64,000 nt of DNA from Chryseobacterium taeanense (GCF_900099685.1 NZ_FNDW01000007.1:110774-174773); one strand, 5' to 3'; shown: positions 8,679 through 18,452, counted from the stretch's first letter. Translations and numbers: made by a program. The notes: generated by a model from the letters alone, not told the origin.

Positions 8679-8705
8679 AAACCTCACTGAAGTTCAATGA
8701 GGTTT
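8679..8705 (-). terminator. Terminator of the large T9SS type B protein gene
   Basis: Stem AAACCTCA / TGAGGTTT with an 11-nt loop; on the minus strand it is followed by a long U run. It lies 22 nt beyond the stop codon at 8727. Confidence 0.8.
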
Positions 8706-8726
8706 GGTTTTAAAATGTTTGTAATT

Positions 8727-11700
8727 TTAGCTATTATTTTTTACCAAAATCCACCCCGTAAAAGTTCTTCCATCCGGAAGGGTAATTACGTACCAGTAGC
8801 TTGAAGTAGGGATTGCCCGACCCTTGATCGTTCCGTCCCAGAAGAACTGTGTATTTGAGCTTTGTTCGAAAATCAAGACCTGATAACGGTCGAAAATTTT
8901 AACCGTCGACATTCTCTTTCCAAATACATGAAGATTTTTAACAATCCAGTTATCATTCAGTCCGTCTCCGTTAGGAGTAATTGCATTTTTAATGTCCAGC
9001 ACTACCCCATCCTGCTTCACGATACAGTCGCTGTTGATGTATTTCACATAGAAAGTGGTAATTCCCGTCGGTAAATTATAAAAAGTATTGGTAGCCTGCC
9101 ACGTTACTCCGTCGATAGAATAAAGGATGGTCTGCGTTCCGGTAGCGTTAACCACCGCTGTATTTCCGTTGAACTGAAGTTCCTGAATCACCGGAACATC
9201 ATAATGTTTGATTTCAAATGTAGCCGTATAGGTACATCCGTTATCTGCCGTTACCGTAAGCGTATATGTTCCGACAAGGGTAATATCTGTAATGGTATCT
9301 GTAGTGGAGATTACCTGTCCCGAAGGATTTGTCCATACATAACTTACAATCGTATAGCCTTCAATATTGGCTGTATAATTTAATGAACCTTCCGGACAGA
9401 AATAAAGTGTCGGAATATCGAATACCGGAGTTGACTTTAATGAAAGATTGATCTGCACAACGTTTGAACAAAAGCCCGGAACGCTTACTTTTACATAAAC
9501 AATATTGGATGCTGAACTTTGATTAAATGTAAAGTTGGAAGGTGTTGCAATGACATTTGTTCCTGCATTAAGATCGGCCAAAGAAGGGTAATAAGTGAAA
9601 GTAACATTTGCTCCTGTATAAATCTGAGATTCAAACTGTGTTAAATTAATATTTTCCACTCCGTCATTTGCCGTATCACAAACAGAAAGCTGGAAAGGAC
9701 CTGCGTTCTGTAAGGTCACTTTATTGCCAAGGGTAAAATTAACGACTGCAATATCATCACATCCCGGAATATTCTGAACTTTTACCCATATCTGTCCCGG
9801 AAAAGGATTTACCGTAAAGTTATCCGGATTGGCAATAGCATTGGTTCCGTTCTCAGCATCCTGCTGTGTAAGATAAAAACTGAATGTATTGGCAGGGTTG
9901 GTGATATCGACCATCAGATTTGTAAAATTAAGCAGATTGACCTCATAGCTTCCATCTAAATTCTCATCACATACTGTAATAGTAGAAGTAATTGCTTTCG
10001 GCGGGAAATAGGTATTCAACTGAATAGGAGCCACAGAATAACATCCGGTAGTCTGCGACTGGAATCTCGCCCAAACCTGAACGGAAGATACATTAGTTGT
10101 TACCGTTGGCCCAATCTGGTTTGCAGCATTTCCGGCGTTGGCCTGTGCTGCGGTATTGTAATAGGTGATCGTCATTTCCGACAGAGGATATGTATTCTGT
10201 GACGGAATAAATAATTGTGAGACGGCATCGCTGAGCTGGAAAGTTTCATTTAAATTAAAATCTTCATCACATTTTGCCAATGTCGCAGCATTCAGAACAA
10301 CCGCAGGTAAAAACGTCATCTGAATGTTGAGTTTTGAAGCTGAAAAACATTCGCTGTTGTTGAATTTTACTTTTACATAAACCATTGCACTTCCTGCAGT
10401 AATCATAAACTGAGCAGGATTGTTAATCGGATTGGAAAATACCTGTGTGGAAGGATTATAATTTAAGTAATAGCTGAAACTGACATCTGATCCCGAATAA
10501 ATCTGAGGCTGAGCCTGTGTAAGATTGTAGATCTCATTGCCATCATTATTATTGTCACAGATATTATTCAGCATTATATTCACTTGCGGGTTTACGGCAG
10601 GTGTTGAGCTAAAACTCAGGTTCACAGGATAAATCTGCTGACAGTTGTAAGAAGTTATCTTTACAAAGATCTGTTGAGTTCCATTTAAGGTTATACTGGT
10701 AATGGGATTGCTTCCGCTGATGGCATCGGCAGAGGTCTGGTAAAATATGGTGGTTGCATTTTGATTTCCGACGATTGCTGCTGAAAACTGAGACAGCTGT
10801 ACAATTTCCGAATTATCATTATTGAAATCACAAATACTGAATGCTGACTGAACAATTACCGGATGTACCAGATAAACCATAATTGGCCTTACTGTAAAAC
10901 AATCATCCGAAATTTCGAACCGTACAAAAAAAGTTTTTATCACCAGATTTCCATCTGTTGTTATCGTCTGGTTTGGGCTTATCTGATTAATTCCTGCATT
11001 GGCGTTTGCTGAAGTCGCATAAAATTCTATGACGGGAACTGTAGCAGGAGAAACCAGCATTCCGGAAGAAAGTGTCGTTAGATTAACAGTAATATCGTCT
11101 GTACCGTTAAAGCAAATGTATTCTTTCTTCTCATTAGCAACAATTTTACTGAAAGTAACATTCATATTGACCGTCACCACAGCAAAACATCCGTTAGGAA
11201 TCTCAACCCTTATGAAAATGGTATATATTCCTTCTTTAATGGTATTTAAACCCGTTCCTGATCCTGCAATTGCTTCGTCAAAAGTGTTATAAGCAGTAAA
11301 GGTAGCTCCGGTCTGTGTGGTAATCAATGGTCCTATGACAGAAGCATAGTTAAAAGGTTCCTGATTATCTGCATTAATATCACACACCGAATAGGTAAAA
11401 TTAACAGGGTTATTAATGTTTACTCCAGGCCTGAACTGAAAACTGACAGGTCCCAGAATATATGTACAATTTCCGTCCAGAAGTCTCACCCAAAGATTTG
11501 TACCTGAAGAGATATTTACCGTAGTTAGTGCATTTGAATTATTCTGGGCATCAGACTGCGTAGGATGGTAGGAAATTCCGGTTGTTCCGGGCGGAAAAAG
11601 TTCCGCATTCAACTGGCTCACATTATAGTTAGATTCCACACCATCATTGTTGGTATCACAAAGCTCAATTATGTTTTTAATAAGACTTTTAGAGATAATA

Positions 11701-12926
11701 TTTAAAGTAAGCACTGCGACACGATAGCAGGTCGGCACGGTAGGATTCTGGATTCTTACATATAAAACAGTATTAGAAGTGAGCGTGTAATTGTTGGGTA
11801 AAGCATTAAGATTGGTCTGAGCGTCCTGAAGGCTTGTATGAAAGCTAAATTGGAAATTGGCAGGATTCTGGGTCGTAAGATTTGCCTGAAAACTGCTCAG
11901 CGTAAGGTTTACAGAAGTGTTACCACAAAAGTTTTCGGTATAATTTTTTGCTGCAGGATAAGAAGCATCAAAGGTTAGCGGAAAAGCATCGGTTAATGTA
12001 AGATTTTCGTTTCCACAGATGTTGAACTTCACGTTGGCTGTGTAAATTTCATTCTGAGTAGGACAAACTGTTGTCTGAACACCCGTTCCTACCGTCTGCC
12101 CGGCCGTGTTTGTCCAGGTTACCTCAGGTTCTATCACATTTCCCAACGGACTGAATTTCCATCCTTCCTGCAAAGCCTGCCAAACGCCTGTATTCCTGTT
12201 TGCGGGCGATACACCTTGCGTACCATCGCTGTTGATAACACCAATCAAAGCATTTTCAAATTTTCTTGTAGGGCACGGTGTCAGTTTTTTATCGATGAAC
12301 ACTTCTATCACATTGGTGGTTTCATGTAAAACGATCTGGGATGAAGATCTTTCTGTACATCCTGATACTCTTCCTTCGTAAAAATTGATAACAAATTTTC
12401 TGTACGGCGCTGTCCCAATGGTAGAATAATATATTTCAGAAGCATCTCCTGAGGAAAAAACGATATCATGGTATGCTCCGAATATAGAGTTTTTGGGAAG
12501 GCTTGTGCTTGGGTTAGTCCACTGTATATTGGGATAATTGATATTTCCCAATTGGTTCAGATCAAAAGTTACCATCCCATTAGATCCTACAATAAGTGAT
12601 TGGTAGTATTGATTATAAAAACAAAACTTGAAAGGAAGATCTAATTTTGCAGCAAAGAGGTCATCATAATTGGCATTCAGTGCTGTTCCCTGATTAAGAG
12701 GAACCGGCGGACTATATACTTCCTGACTGATCTGATAGCTTGCCGTCTGCCTTAATACAGGATATTCGACATTCAAAGCGATGCAACCGTTGGCATCAAG
12801 ATCATTATTGCAGGTAACATTAAAGCTTTCATTTCCAGCAGCATCTTTTACTTTTACACTCACAGGTGTTTGGGCAAAAATAGCAGTGGTAAGGGAAATG
12901 AACAGAAGTTGTAAATATTTTCCCAT
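8727..12926 (-). CDS. Large secreted surface protein with T9SS type B (gliding-motility-associated) sorting domain
   Basis: 1399 aa. A signal peptide (MGKYLQLLFISLTTAIFAQ) is followed by a roughly 260-residue lectin-like head (SNGMVTFDLNQLGNINYP, IFGAYHDIVFSSG). The middle is an array of about seven units of roughly 100 aa, each starting with a CDxNxDGxE-like motif (LCDTNNDGVE, ICDNNNDGNE, VCDTANDGVE, with weaker ICDFNNDNSE and KCDEDFNLNE) and ending in a valine-rich strand (VYVKV, IWVKV, IFVKI). The C-terminal 85 residues start at NAITPNGDGLNDNW and hold FDRYQ and FWDGT, the hallmarks of the type B sorting domain that targets proteins to the T9SS and the cell surface. Probably an adhesin-like surface protein. 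Monocistronic, with its own terminator and a large palindrome just before the start. Confidence 0.9.
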   Translation of the reverse strand: MGKYLQLLFISLTTAIFAQTPVSVKVKDAAGNESFNVTCNNDLDANGCIALNVEYPVLRQTASYQISQEVYSPPVPLNQGTALNANYDDLFAAKLDLPFKFCFYNQYYQSLIVGSNGMVTFDLNQLGNINYPNIQWTNPSTSLPKNSIFGAYHDIVFSSGDASEIYYSTIGTAPYRKFVINFYEGRVSGCTERSSSQIVLHETTNVIEVFIDKKLTPCPTRKFENALIGVINSDGTQGVSPANRNTGVWQALQEGWKFSPLGNVIEPEVTWTNTAGQTVGTGVQTTVCPTQNEIYTANVKFNICGNENLTLTDAFPLTFDASYPAAKNYTENFCGNTSVNLTLSSFQANLTTQNPANFQFSFHTSLQDAQTNLNALPNNYTLTSNTVLYVRIQNPTVPTCYRVAVLTLNIISKSLIKNIIELCDTNNDGVESNYNVSQLNAELFPPGTTGISYHPTQSDAQNNSNALTTVNISSGTNLWVRLLDGNCTYILGPVSFQFRPGVNINNPVNFTYSVCDINADNQEPFNYASVIGPLITTQTGATFTAYNTFDEAIAGSGTGLNTIKEGIYTIFIRVEIPNGCFAVVTVNMNVTFSKIVANEKKEYICFNGTDDITVNLTTLSSGMLVSPATVPVIEFYATSANANAGINQISPNQTITTDGNLVIKTFFVRFEISDDCFTVRPIMVYLVHPVIVQSAFSICDFNNDNSEIVQLSQFSAAIVGNQNATTIFYQTSADAISGSNPITSITLNGTQQIFVKITSYNCQQIYPVNLSFSSTPAVNPQVNIMLNNICDNNNDGNEIYNLTQAQPQIYSGSDVSFSYYLNYNPSTQVFSNPINNPAQFMITAGSAMVYVKVKFNNSECFSASKLNIQMTFLPAVVLNAATLAKCDEDFNLNETFQLSDAVSQLFIPSQNTYPLSEMTITYYNTAAQANAGNAANQIGPTVTTNVSSVQVWARFQSQTTGCYSVAPIQLNTYFPPKAITSTITVCDENLDGSYEVNLLNFTNLMVDITNPANTFSFYLTQQDAENGTNAIANPDNFTVNPFPGQIWVKVQNIPGCDDIAVVNFTLGNKVTLQNAGPFQLSVCDTANDGVENINLTQFESQIYTGANVTFTYYPSLADLNAGTNVIATPSNFTFNQSSASNIVYVKVSVPGFCSNVVQINLSLKSTPVFDIPTLYFCPEGSLNYTANIEGYTIVSYVWTNPSGQVISTTDTITDITLVGTYTLTVTADNGCTYTATFEIKHYDVPVIQELQFNGNTAVVNATGTQTILYSIDGVTWQATNTFYNLPTGITTFYVKYINSDCIVKQDGVVLDIKNAITPNGDGLNDNWIVKNLHVFGKRMSTVKIFDRYQVLIFEQSSNTQFFWDGTIKGRAIPTSSYWYVITLPDGRTFTGWILVKNNS

Positions 12927-12937
12927 AATTTTTCAGT

Positions 12938-12969
12938 TTAAATTTATCACTAGGTAATGATAAATTTAA
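12938..12969. promoter_or_regulatory. Perfect 12-bp palindrome just upstream of the surface-protein start codon
   Basis: TTAAATTTATCA (12938-12949) and TGATAAATTTAA (12958-12969) are exact inverted repeats around CTAGGTAA. It ends 12 nt before the ATG at 12926. It could be a repressor operator or a leader hairpin that hides the ribosome-binding region. The remainder of the gap to 13105 is AT-rich with no recognisable feature. Confidence 0.5.
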
Positions 12970-13105
12970 TCATTTAAATTATATGGTTTTCAATAATACT
13001 TAATTATTCATGTTAAATTAATATGCATTACATTAATTAATGATTAATTAAGGAAATATTGAAGTAAATAAGATTTTATTTCCTAATAAAAAATACTACA
13101 TAAAA

Positions 13106-13131
13106 AAACCTTACCGGTTAAGGCAAGGTTT
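13106..13131 (-). terminator. Terminator of the acidic-protein gene
   Basis: Stem AAACCTT / AAGGTTT with a 12-nt loop, then a U run on the minus strand; it begins within the last base of the stop codon. Confidence 0.75.
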
Positions 13132-13421
13132 TAACGTATAAGATCTTCATTCAGTTCCTCGTGATCGTCATCATTATCACTCAGTCCCCAATAGCTGTTT
13201 TCTTCATCTTCACCGATGTCACTCGTTCCTGCTTCATCATCAACTCCTGGAATATCAAGTCCTTTATCCATTTTATCATCATCTTTTTTTTGATTAAAAA
13301 CCGGCTTTCCGTTACCGTCTAAAGAAATATGTTCTTCTTTATTGAATATATCTTCACCAGGCTTATAATCTCTCTGTTCCAATCTTCTTTCCTGTTCTTG
13401 TTCGCTGTTTTCGGGTATCAT
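13131..13421 (-). CDS. Small acidic hypothetical protein
   Basis: 96 aa, strongly acidic and probably disordered, with runs such as DNDDDHEELNEDL at the C-terminus and KKDDDKMDKGLDIPGVDD in the middle. No signal peptide, cysteine or membrane segment. Similar short acidic proteins are common in Chryseobacterium-like genomes but have no known role. It ends directly in a terminator, and a 51-nt gap separates it from the upstream dehydrogenase gene on the same strand, so both could share a transcript. Confidence 0.65.
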   Translation of the reverse strand: MIPENSEQEQERRLEQRDYKPGEDIFNKEEHISLDGNGKPVFNQKKDDDKMDKGLDIPGVDDEAGTSDIGEDEENSYWGLSDNDDDHEELNEDLIR

Positions 13422-13472
13422 AATATTAATATTTAGTGTTGATTTGAATTAAACAAAAATAATTCCAATTTG

Positions 13473-14456
13473 CTAAGATTTTTCAGAATAAACTTCAGGA
13501 TTAATACAGGCGGGCATTTTTTCACCTTTTGAAAATGCAATAAGATTTTCCGCAGCAATTTTTGCCATTCCATTTCTGGCTTCCACCGTTGCCGAGCCAA
13601 TGTGAGGGAGAACACAAACATTTGAAAGTTCTAAAATAGGATCATCTTTAAAAATAGGTTCCGGGTTCGTTACATCCAGTCCGGCTCCCCAGATTTTGTG
13701 TTCGGCAAGGGCATCATACAGATCTTTCTGATTGTGAAATCCTCCTCTGGCTGTATTGATGAATATAGCGTTTTCTTTCATCTCTTTAAAAACATCAGCA
13801 TTAAATAATTCTTTTTGCTCTTCCTTAAAATTGGCATGAATACTCAATACATCCGAACGTGAAATTAATTCTTCAAAAGAAACATATTTTGCGCCCAGTT
13901 CATTTTCAGCTTCTTGATTACGATGACGATTATGATATATAATATTCATATCAAAAGCTGCTTTTGATTTTTTTGCCATTTCAAAACCAATTCTTCCCAG
14001 CCCAAAAATTCCCAACGTTTTTCCGTAAAGCTCCTGCCCTAAAGCATGAAGCGGATCAAAATCGCCCCAATTTCCGACCTTCACTTTCTCAAAATTGTAG
14101 CTGGCTCTTCTCGCAACCGATTGCATTAGTAGGAAAGCAATGTCAGAAGTGGCTTTGCTCAACACATCGGGTGTATTTCCTACAGGAATTTTCCGGCTAT
14201 TGGCCTCTTGTATATCCACATGGTCAAAACCAACGGAATATAAGGCAATTGCTTTAACATTCGGGCATTCATTAAAGAAATCTTTATCATATTTAAACTC
14301 CGCTCCTACGCTTAAAATCATATCGTGACTTTTGCAGTAGCTTAACCATTCTTCACGCGACAAATTATCATGATCCGGGATAAAAACTTCCAGCCCCGCT
14401 TCTTTCAGCATATTGATTCCTATTTCGGGAATTCTTTTATTGATAAATACTTTCAT
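13473..14456 (-). CDS. D-2-hydroxyacid dehydrogenase (glyoxylate/hydroxypyruvate reductase-like)
   Basis: 327 aa, the usual length. The NAD(P)-binding loop GLGRIG lies at residues 152-157. The catalytic triad is in place: R237 in INTARGG, E266 in TNPEP, and H285 in VLPHIGSAT. N-terminal VGFDHVDIQEA is the conserved substrate-domain segment. The family reduces 2-keto acids such as glyoxylate or hydroxypyruvate to D-2-hydroxy acids or runs in reverse; the precise substrate cannot be read from sequence. Cytoplasmic. Read in the same direction as the acidic-protein gene downstream. Confidence 0.88.
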   Translation of the reverse strand: MKVFINKRIPEIGINMLKEAGLEVFIPDHDNLSREEWLSYCKSHDMILSVGAEFKYDKDFFNECPNVKAIALYSVGFDHVDIQEANSRKIPVGNTPDVLSKATSDIAFLLMQSVARRASYNFEKVKVGNWGDFDPLHALGQELYGKTLGIFGLGRIGFEMAKKSKAAFDMNIIYHNRHRNQEAENELGAKYVSFEELISRSDVLSIHANFKEEQKELFNADVFKEMKENAIFINTARGGFHNQKDLYDALAEHKIWGAGLDVTNPEPIFKDDPILELSNVCVLPHIGSATVEARNGMAKIAAENLIAFSKGEKMPACINPEVYSEKS

Positions 14457-14522
14457 AATGTAATAATTTGAAATTTTTGGATGCTAATATTTCATCAAAA
14501 AGCAAACCACCAAAGAAAAAGC

Positions 14523-14540
14523 CTCATTAGTTATAATGAG
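14523..14540 (-). terminator. Terminator of pcm
   Basis: Stem CTCATTA / TAATGAG with a 4-nt loop, followed on the minus strand by GGCTTTTTCTTT; 40 nt past the pcm stop. Confidence 0.7.
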
Positions 14541-14580
14541 ACCCAATATTTTAACGTAAAATTTTAAAAATTATAATGAT

Positions 14581-15234
14581 TTATAAATTCGTTTTTCCCA
14601 GCATAGGAACAAATTTGTAGGCACCAAACTCCTCTTTTTCAAACTCGGTGGGAGAAACTTTAGTGAATCTGTATAAAACCTGTTCATCCGTAGGTCCCAA
14701 AGGAATTACCATTTTACCACCAACTTTCAGCTGTTTCAGTAATTCAGTCGGTAAAACGGAAGCGCCGCACGTTACGATAATCTTATCAAAAGGTGCAAAA
14801 GTAGGAAGGCCGGCAAAACCATCACCGAAGCTTTGAAATTTAGGATACAAGCCCATTTCACGAAATTTCTTTTTAGAAAAATCAAAAAGGTCCTTCTGCC
14901 TTTCTACGGTATATACCAAAGCTTTCATTGCCAGCAAAACAGCGGTCTGATATCCGCAGCCTGTACCAATTTCAAGTACTTTTTCGCCTTCTTTTATCTG
15001 TAAAAGTTCAGACTGCTCCGCCACTGTGGAAGGATGAGAAATCGTCTGATGAGCAAGGATAGGAAAAGCTCTGTCTTCGTAGGCAAAATCTTCAAAAATG
15101 CTTTCTATAAAAAGGTGTCTGGGAACTTCGTTCATTGCCGAAAGTACATTTTCATCCGAAATTCCGATTCTGTTCCTGAGATAATCAACCAAAATCTTTC
15201 TTTTCCCTTTGTGTACAAATGAGTCTCGCGCCAT
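14581..15234 (-). CDS. pcm: Protein-L-isoaspartate O-methyltransferase
   Basis: 217 aa. It methylates isoaspartyl residues in damaged proteins so that they can return to normal aspartate. The SAM-binding motif I is VLEIGTGCGYQTAVL (about residues 84-98), preceded by the PCMT signature RAFPILAHQTISHPSTVAEQ, and post I/II by FGDGFAGLPTFAPFDKIIVT. Length and motifs are normal. It is transcribed away from the adjacent oxidoreductase gene, with 131 bp between the two starts, and has its own terminator. Confidence 0.93.
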   Translation of the reverse strand: MARDSFVHKGKRKILVDYLRNRIGISDENVLSAMNEVPRHLFIESIFEDFAYEDRAFPILAHQTISHPSTVAEQSELLQIKEGEKVLEIGTGCGYQTAVLLAMKALVYTVERQKDLFDFSKKKFREMGLYPKFQSFGDGFAGLPTFAPFDKIIVTCGASVLPTELLKQLKVGGKMVIPLGPTDEQVLYRFTKVSPTEFEKEEFGAYKFVPMLGKTNL

Positions 15235-15365
15235 TTAAATTCAGTTTAAATTTCAGGTAGTAATTTTTACAAAAGTAAAAAAACATTCAGTAATTATCAA
15301 CCTAAAACCTATCATCTGTCTACCATTCTTTAAAATTCTTATCTTTACGGAAATTTAATACATCT

Positions 15366-16328
15366 ATGTTAAAAGCAGGTTTGGTAGGTGCCGGACATTT
15401 AGGTAAGATACATTTAAGACTTTTGAATCAGTCGGATAAATATGAGTTCATAGGTTTTCATGATAAAGATGTTGAAAACGGTAAAAAACTCGAAGCAGAA
15501 TTCGGATACAGATATTTTGAAAATTTTGATGAATTGCTTGAGCAGATTGATATGCTTGATATTGTAACGCCAACCGTTTATCATTATGATTATGCTTTGA
15601 AAGCGATAAATAAAGGGCTTCATTTTTTTATTGAAAAACCTGTAACACAAACTCTTGAACAAGCGGAAGAAATTCTTAGACACTGTCAGGAAAAAGGCAT
15701 TAAAGCGCAGGTAGGACATGTAGAAAGGTATAATCCGGCTTTCATTGCGACGAAAGAGTATATTAAAAATCCGATGTTTATTGAAATTCACAGGCTTGCA
15801 GAATTCAATCCACGCGGAACGGATGTTTCGGTTGTTTTGGATTTAATGATTCATGACTTGGATATTTTATTAAGCATTGTAAAGTCAAAAGTGAAAAATA
15901 TTCACGCCAGTGGTGTCTGCGTAGTAAGCAAAACGCCAGATATTGCGAATGCAAGAATTGAATTTGAAAATGGATGTGTAGCCAATCTTACTACTTCGAG
16001 AATTTCTATGAAAGCAATGAGAAAGAGTCGGTTCTTCCAGAAAGACGCTTATATTTCTGTTGATTTTTTGGAGAAGAAAGCTGAAGTTATCCGAATGAAA
16101 GATGCCCCGGAATTTCCAACTCCGTTTGATATGATTATTGAAAATGCTGACGGTGAGAAAAACCAGATTTTATTTGAATATCCTGATATTCAACCAAATA
16201 ACGCCATCCTTGATGAGCTAAATTCTTTCGCTGATTCGATCACTGAAAATAAAAATGTTGAAGTTTCTATAGCGGACGGGACGGAAGCGTTGAAAATTGC
16301 TTTACAGATTATGAAACTGATTTCCTAA
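15366..16328 (+). CDS. Gfo/Idh/MocA family oxidoreductase
   Basis: 320 aa. N-terminal Rossmann fold with LVGAGHLGKIHLRLL (GxGxxG) and the family motif EKPVTQTLEQAEEIL, the EKP lysine being the usual catalytic residue near residue 94. The following GHVERYNPAF and DLMIHDLDILLSIV are typical of the C-terminal dehydrogenase domain. Members oxidise or reduce sugars and sugar nucleotides with NAD(P); substrate here unknown. The gene is alone between pcm and a strong bidirectional terminator. A TATCTTTA sequence near 15339-15346 may be its -7 box. Confidence 0.85.
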   Translation: MLKAGLVGAGHLGKIHLRLLNQSDKYEFIGFHDKDVENGKKLEAEFGYRYFENFDELLEQIDMLDIVTPTVYHYDYALKAINKGLHFFIEKPVTQTLEQAEEILRHCQEKGIKAQVGHVERYNPAFIATKEYIKNPMFIEIHRLAEFNPRGTDVSVVLDLMIHDLDILLSIVKSKVKNIHASGVCVVSKTPDIANARIEFENGCVANLTTSRISMKAMRKSRFFQKDAYISVDFLEKKAEVIRMKDAPEFPTPFDMIIENADGEKNQILFEYPDIQPNNAILDELNSFADSITENKNVEVSIADGTEALKIALQIMKLIS

Positions 16329-16349
16329 CACTTATTATATATGGAAAAT

Positions 16350-16386
16350 ACAGTTACGGCGGCCAATTCTTGGCCGCCGTAACTGT
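16350..16386. terminator. Strong bidirectional terminator between convergent genes
   Basis: A perfect 17-bp stem, ACAGTTACGGCGGCCAA (16350-16366) with TTGGCCGCCGTAACTGT (16370-16386), TTC loop, and A/T runs on either side. It serves the oxidoreductase gene from the left and the hydrolase gene from the right. Confidence 0.85.
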
Positions 16387-16392
16387 TTTGAA

Positions 16393-17388
16393 TTATTTAA
16401 TGAAACTATATAATGCATTCCAGAATTTATCGTAAACTTCAATATGTGGAAGATGTCCTACATTGTCAAGCTCAACCAATTCTGATCCTCTAATCTCCTT
16501 ATGTGTTTTCTTTCCTAGCAGCTGATATTGTCCCATTTTTGGTTGAAGTTCTTTTGGAGCTCTGTCTTTTCCGATAGCTGTTCTGTCCCTTGTTCCGATA
16601 ATTAAAAGTGTGGGAACTTTAATGTTTTTAAACTCATAACAAACCGGTTGATTGTAAATCATATCAGATGTTAATGCAGCATCCCAAGCCACTTTGGGAT
16701 AATCAGGATGAAGTGTCCAGCCGGCTATCAAATCCAGCCAGGGCTGATATTCCGGTTTCCATTTGTTGTCGTAATAGAATTTTAGCTGGTAATTTTTGTA
16801 AGATTCTGCCGTATTTTTTAATTCAAACTGATACGCCTGATCGATAGTCTGATACGCAGCAAATGTTTTATAATCTTCCAGCCCAATCGGATTTTCCAAA
16901 ATAAGCTTTTCTACTTTTTCCGGGTATAATAGTGTAAATCGCGTAGCAACCATTCCTCCCATTGAATGTCCTAAAACTATTGTTTTATCGATATCAAGTT
17001 TGTCTAAAATTGATTTTGTATTTACCGCCAGTTGAGAAAATGAAAATTGATAGTTTTTTGGTTTTGATGATTTCCCAAATCCAATCTGATCAGGAATAAT
17101 TACTCTGAAACCTTTTTCTGAAAGGTCTTTGGCCGTCCTTTCCCAGTATGCTCCGTTGAAATTTTTCCCGTGAAGAAGCATAATGGTTTTTCCATTAGAG
17201 TTTTTAGGCTGCACATCCATATAGGCCATTTTCAAATCATTATTCTGAGATTTAAAGTTTAAAAAATGGACTTCAAATGGGTATTGATAATTGGTAAGTT
17301 CAGCATCCAGAGGTTTTACCTGAGAAAAAAAGATTCCGTACATCATAAACAACAACACTACAGTAACTGTATTTTTAAAATATTTCAT
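16393..17388 (-). CDS. Exported alpha/beta hydrolase
   Basis: 331 aa. A signal peptide-like N-terminus (FKNTVTVVLLFMMYGIFFSQ) suggests a periplasmic enzyme. The oxyanion region is MLLHGKNFNGAYW, the nucleophile elbow is GHSMGG with S142, the acid is likely the Asp in LLIIGTRDRTAIG, and the histidine is in DNVGHLPHIE near the C-terminus. All catalytic elements are present. The substrate is unknown; esters, lactones or haloalkane-like compounds are typical of the fold. Transcribed toward the shared terminator. Confidence 0.85.
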   Translation of the reverse strand: MKYFKNTVTVVLLFMMYGIFFSQVKPLDAELTNYQYPFEVHFLNFKSQNNDLKMAYMDVQPKNSNGKTIMLLHGKNFNGAYWERTAKDLSEKGFRVIIPDQIGFGKSSKPKNYQFSFSQLAVNTKSILDKLDIDKTIVLGHSMGGMVATRFTLLYPEKVEKLILENPIGLEDYKTFAAYQTIDQAYQFELKNTAESYKNYQLKFYYDNKWKPEYQPWLDLIAGWTLHPDYPKVAWDAALTSDMIYNQPVCYEFKNIKVPTLLIIGTRDRTAIGKDRAPKELQPKMGQYQLLGKKTHKEIRGSELVELDNVGHLPHIEVYDKFWNALYSFIK

Positions 17389-17416
17389 AAAGATTTATTT
17401 TGATACTAAAATAAAA

Positions 17417-17440
17417 AAACCGTATCAAAAGAAACGGTTT
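17417..17440 (-). terminator. Terminator of the EamA transporter gene
   Basis: Stem AAACCGT / ACGGTTT, 10-nt loop, then a U run on the minus strand; 40 nt beyond the stop codon. Confidence 0.75.
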
Positions 17441-17480
17441 TTCATAAGATATTTAAAGTTTTATGATTATCTCAACATAT

Positions 17481-18452
17481 TTATGCAACAGCAAGTTCTC
17501 TTTTTGAAGGTAAATTCATTAAAATAATTGCAAAAAGAATTAAAGCAATTCCTATCCATTGGATAAATACAACTTCCTCTCCTAACAATGCGAAAGCCAT
17601 AGTTACAGAAACCGGCAACTCCAACGAAGATACGATACTCCCCAATCCCAATCCTGCATTTGGAAACCCAATATTAAATAAAATCGGAGGAATAATTGTT
17701 CCGAATAATGCCAAAATAAAACCGTATTTCCATAAAATAGAATACCTGAAAGCATGGATATGATCTGTATTATCGGTAAAATTCAGATAAAAACTTTTTA
17801 AAATACTACTGTGAAGCGGCCCAATCTGCGCAAATAAAAGAAATAAAAAAACGACAACCGAACCGCCGGCAAGCATAATGAGACTTTTCCTGAAAACAGG
17901 AAGATGGGTTGCCAGTTTATTGGAGGTAAACATCGTCATGGTATATGAAGCTGCAGCCATCAATCCCCAAAAAATACCTTTTAAATCAAGTCTAATTTCT
18001 GTATTGATAAGGTTTGTTGCTAAAACAGTTCCTACCAAAACAATAATAACAGATAAGATTTTCCGTGCCTGAGGCAGCTTTTTAGTGATGAAACTTTCAA
18101 CAACTACACTAAACCAAACAGATTGCATCAGCAAAACAATGGCAATAGAAACGTTAATATACTGAACAGCAATATAATAAAACAAACTTGTACATCCTAA
18201 AGATGTTCCGGCCAATAAGAGATTTCTTACTTCTATTGTATTTGGTGATGGTAATGGTTTTTTTGAGGTGATCGTCTGAACAAAATTCAGTATCAAAAGG
18301 CCAACTAATCCTAAAATAAACTGAGATGTGGTAACTTCCGAAGTTGTATAACCTTCATTATAAGCGAGTTTCACAAAGGTTGCCAACATTCCGTAAATGC
18401 TTGCACCAATTCCTACAAATAATACTCCTTTTAGTACATTTTTCTTCTGCAT
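17481..18452 (-). CDS. EamA/DMT-superfamily inner-membrane transporter
   Basis: 323 aa with about ten hydrophobic helices arranged as two repeats of the EamA fold; the second starts near GIFWGLMAAASYTMTMF. Typical segments are SIAIVLLMQSVWFSVVVESF in the first half and PVSVTMAFALLGEEV at the end of the second, where a Pro and a Glu close the repeat. The superfamily exports metabolites, amino acids or drugs; the cargo here cannot be told. The nearest upstream gene on the same strand is the M36 protease gene, separated by its own terminator, so this gene is transcribed alone. Confidence 0.85.
   Translation of the reverse strand: MQKKNVLKGVLFVGIGASIYGMLATFVKLAYNEGYTTSEVTTSQFILGLVGLLILNFVQTITSKKPLPSPNTIEVRNLLLAGTSLGCTSLFYYIAVQYINVSIAIVLLMQSVWFSVVVESFITKKLPQARKILSVIIVLVGTVLATNLINTEIRLDLKGIFWGLMAAASYTMTMFTSNKLATHLPVFRKSLIMLAGGSVVVFLFLLFAQIGPLHSSILKSFYLNFTDNTDHIHAFRYSILWKYGFILALFGTIIPPILFNIGFPNAGLGLGSIVSSLELPVSVTMAFALLGEEVVFIQWIGIALILFAIILMNLPSKRELAVA

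Noticed and set aside
8727..12926. Several short plus-strand frames within the large surface-protein gene
   Set aside because: Antisense shadows without start context or protein likeness.
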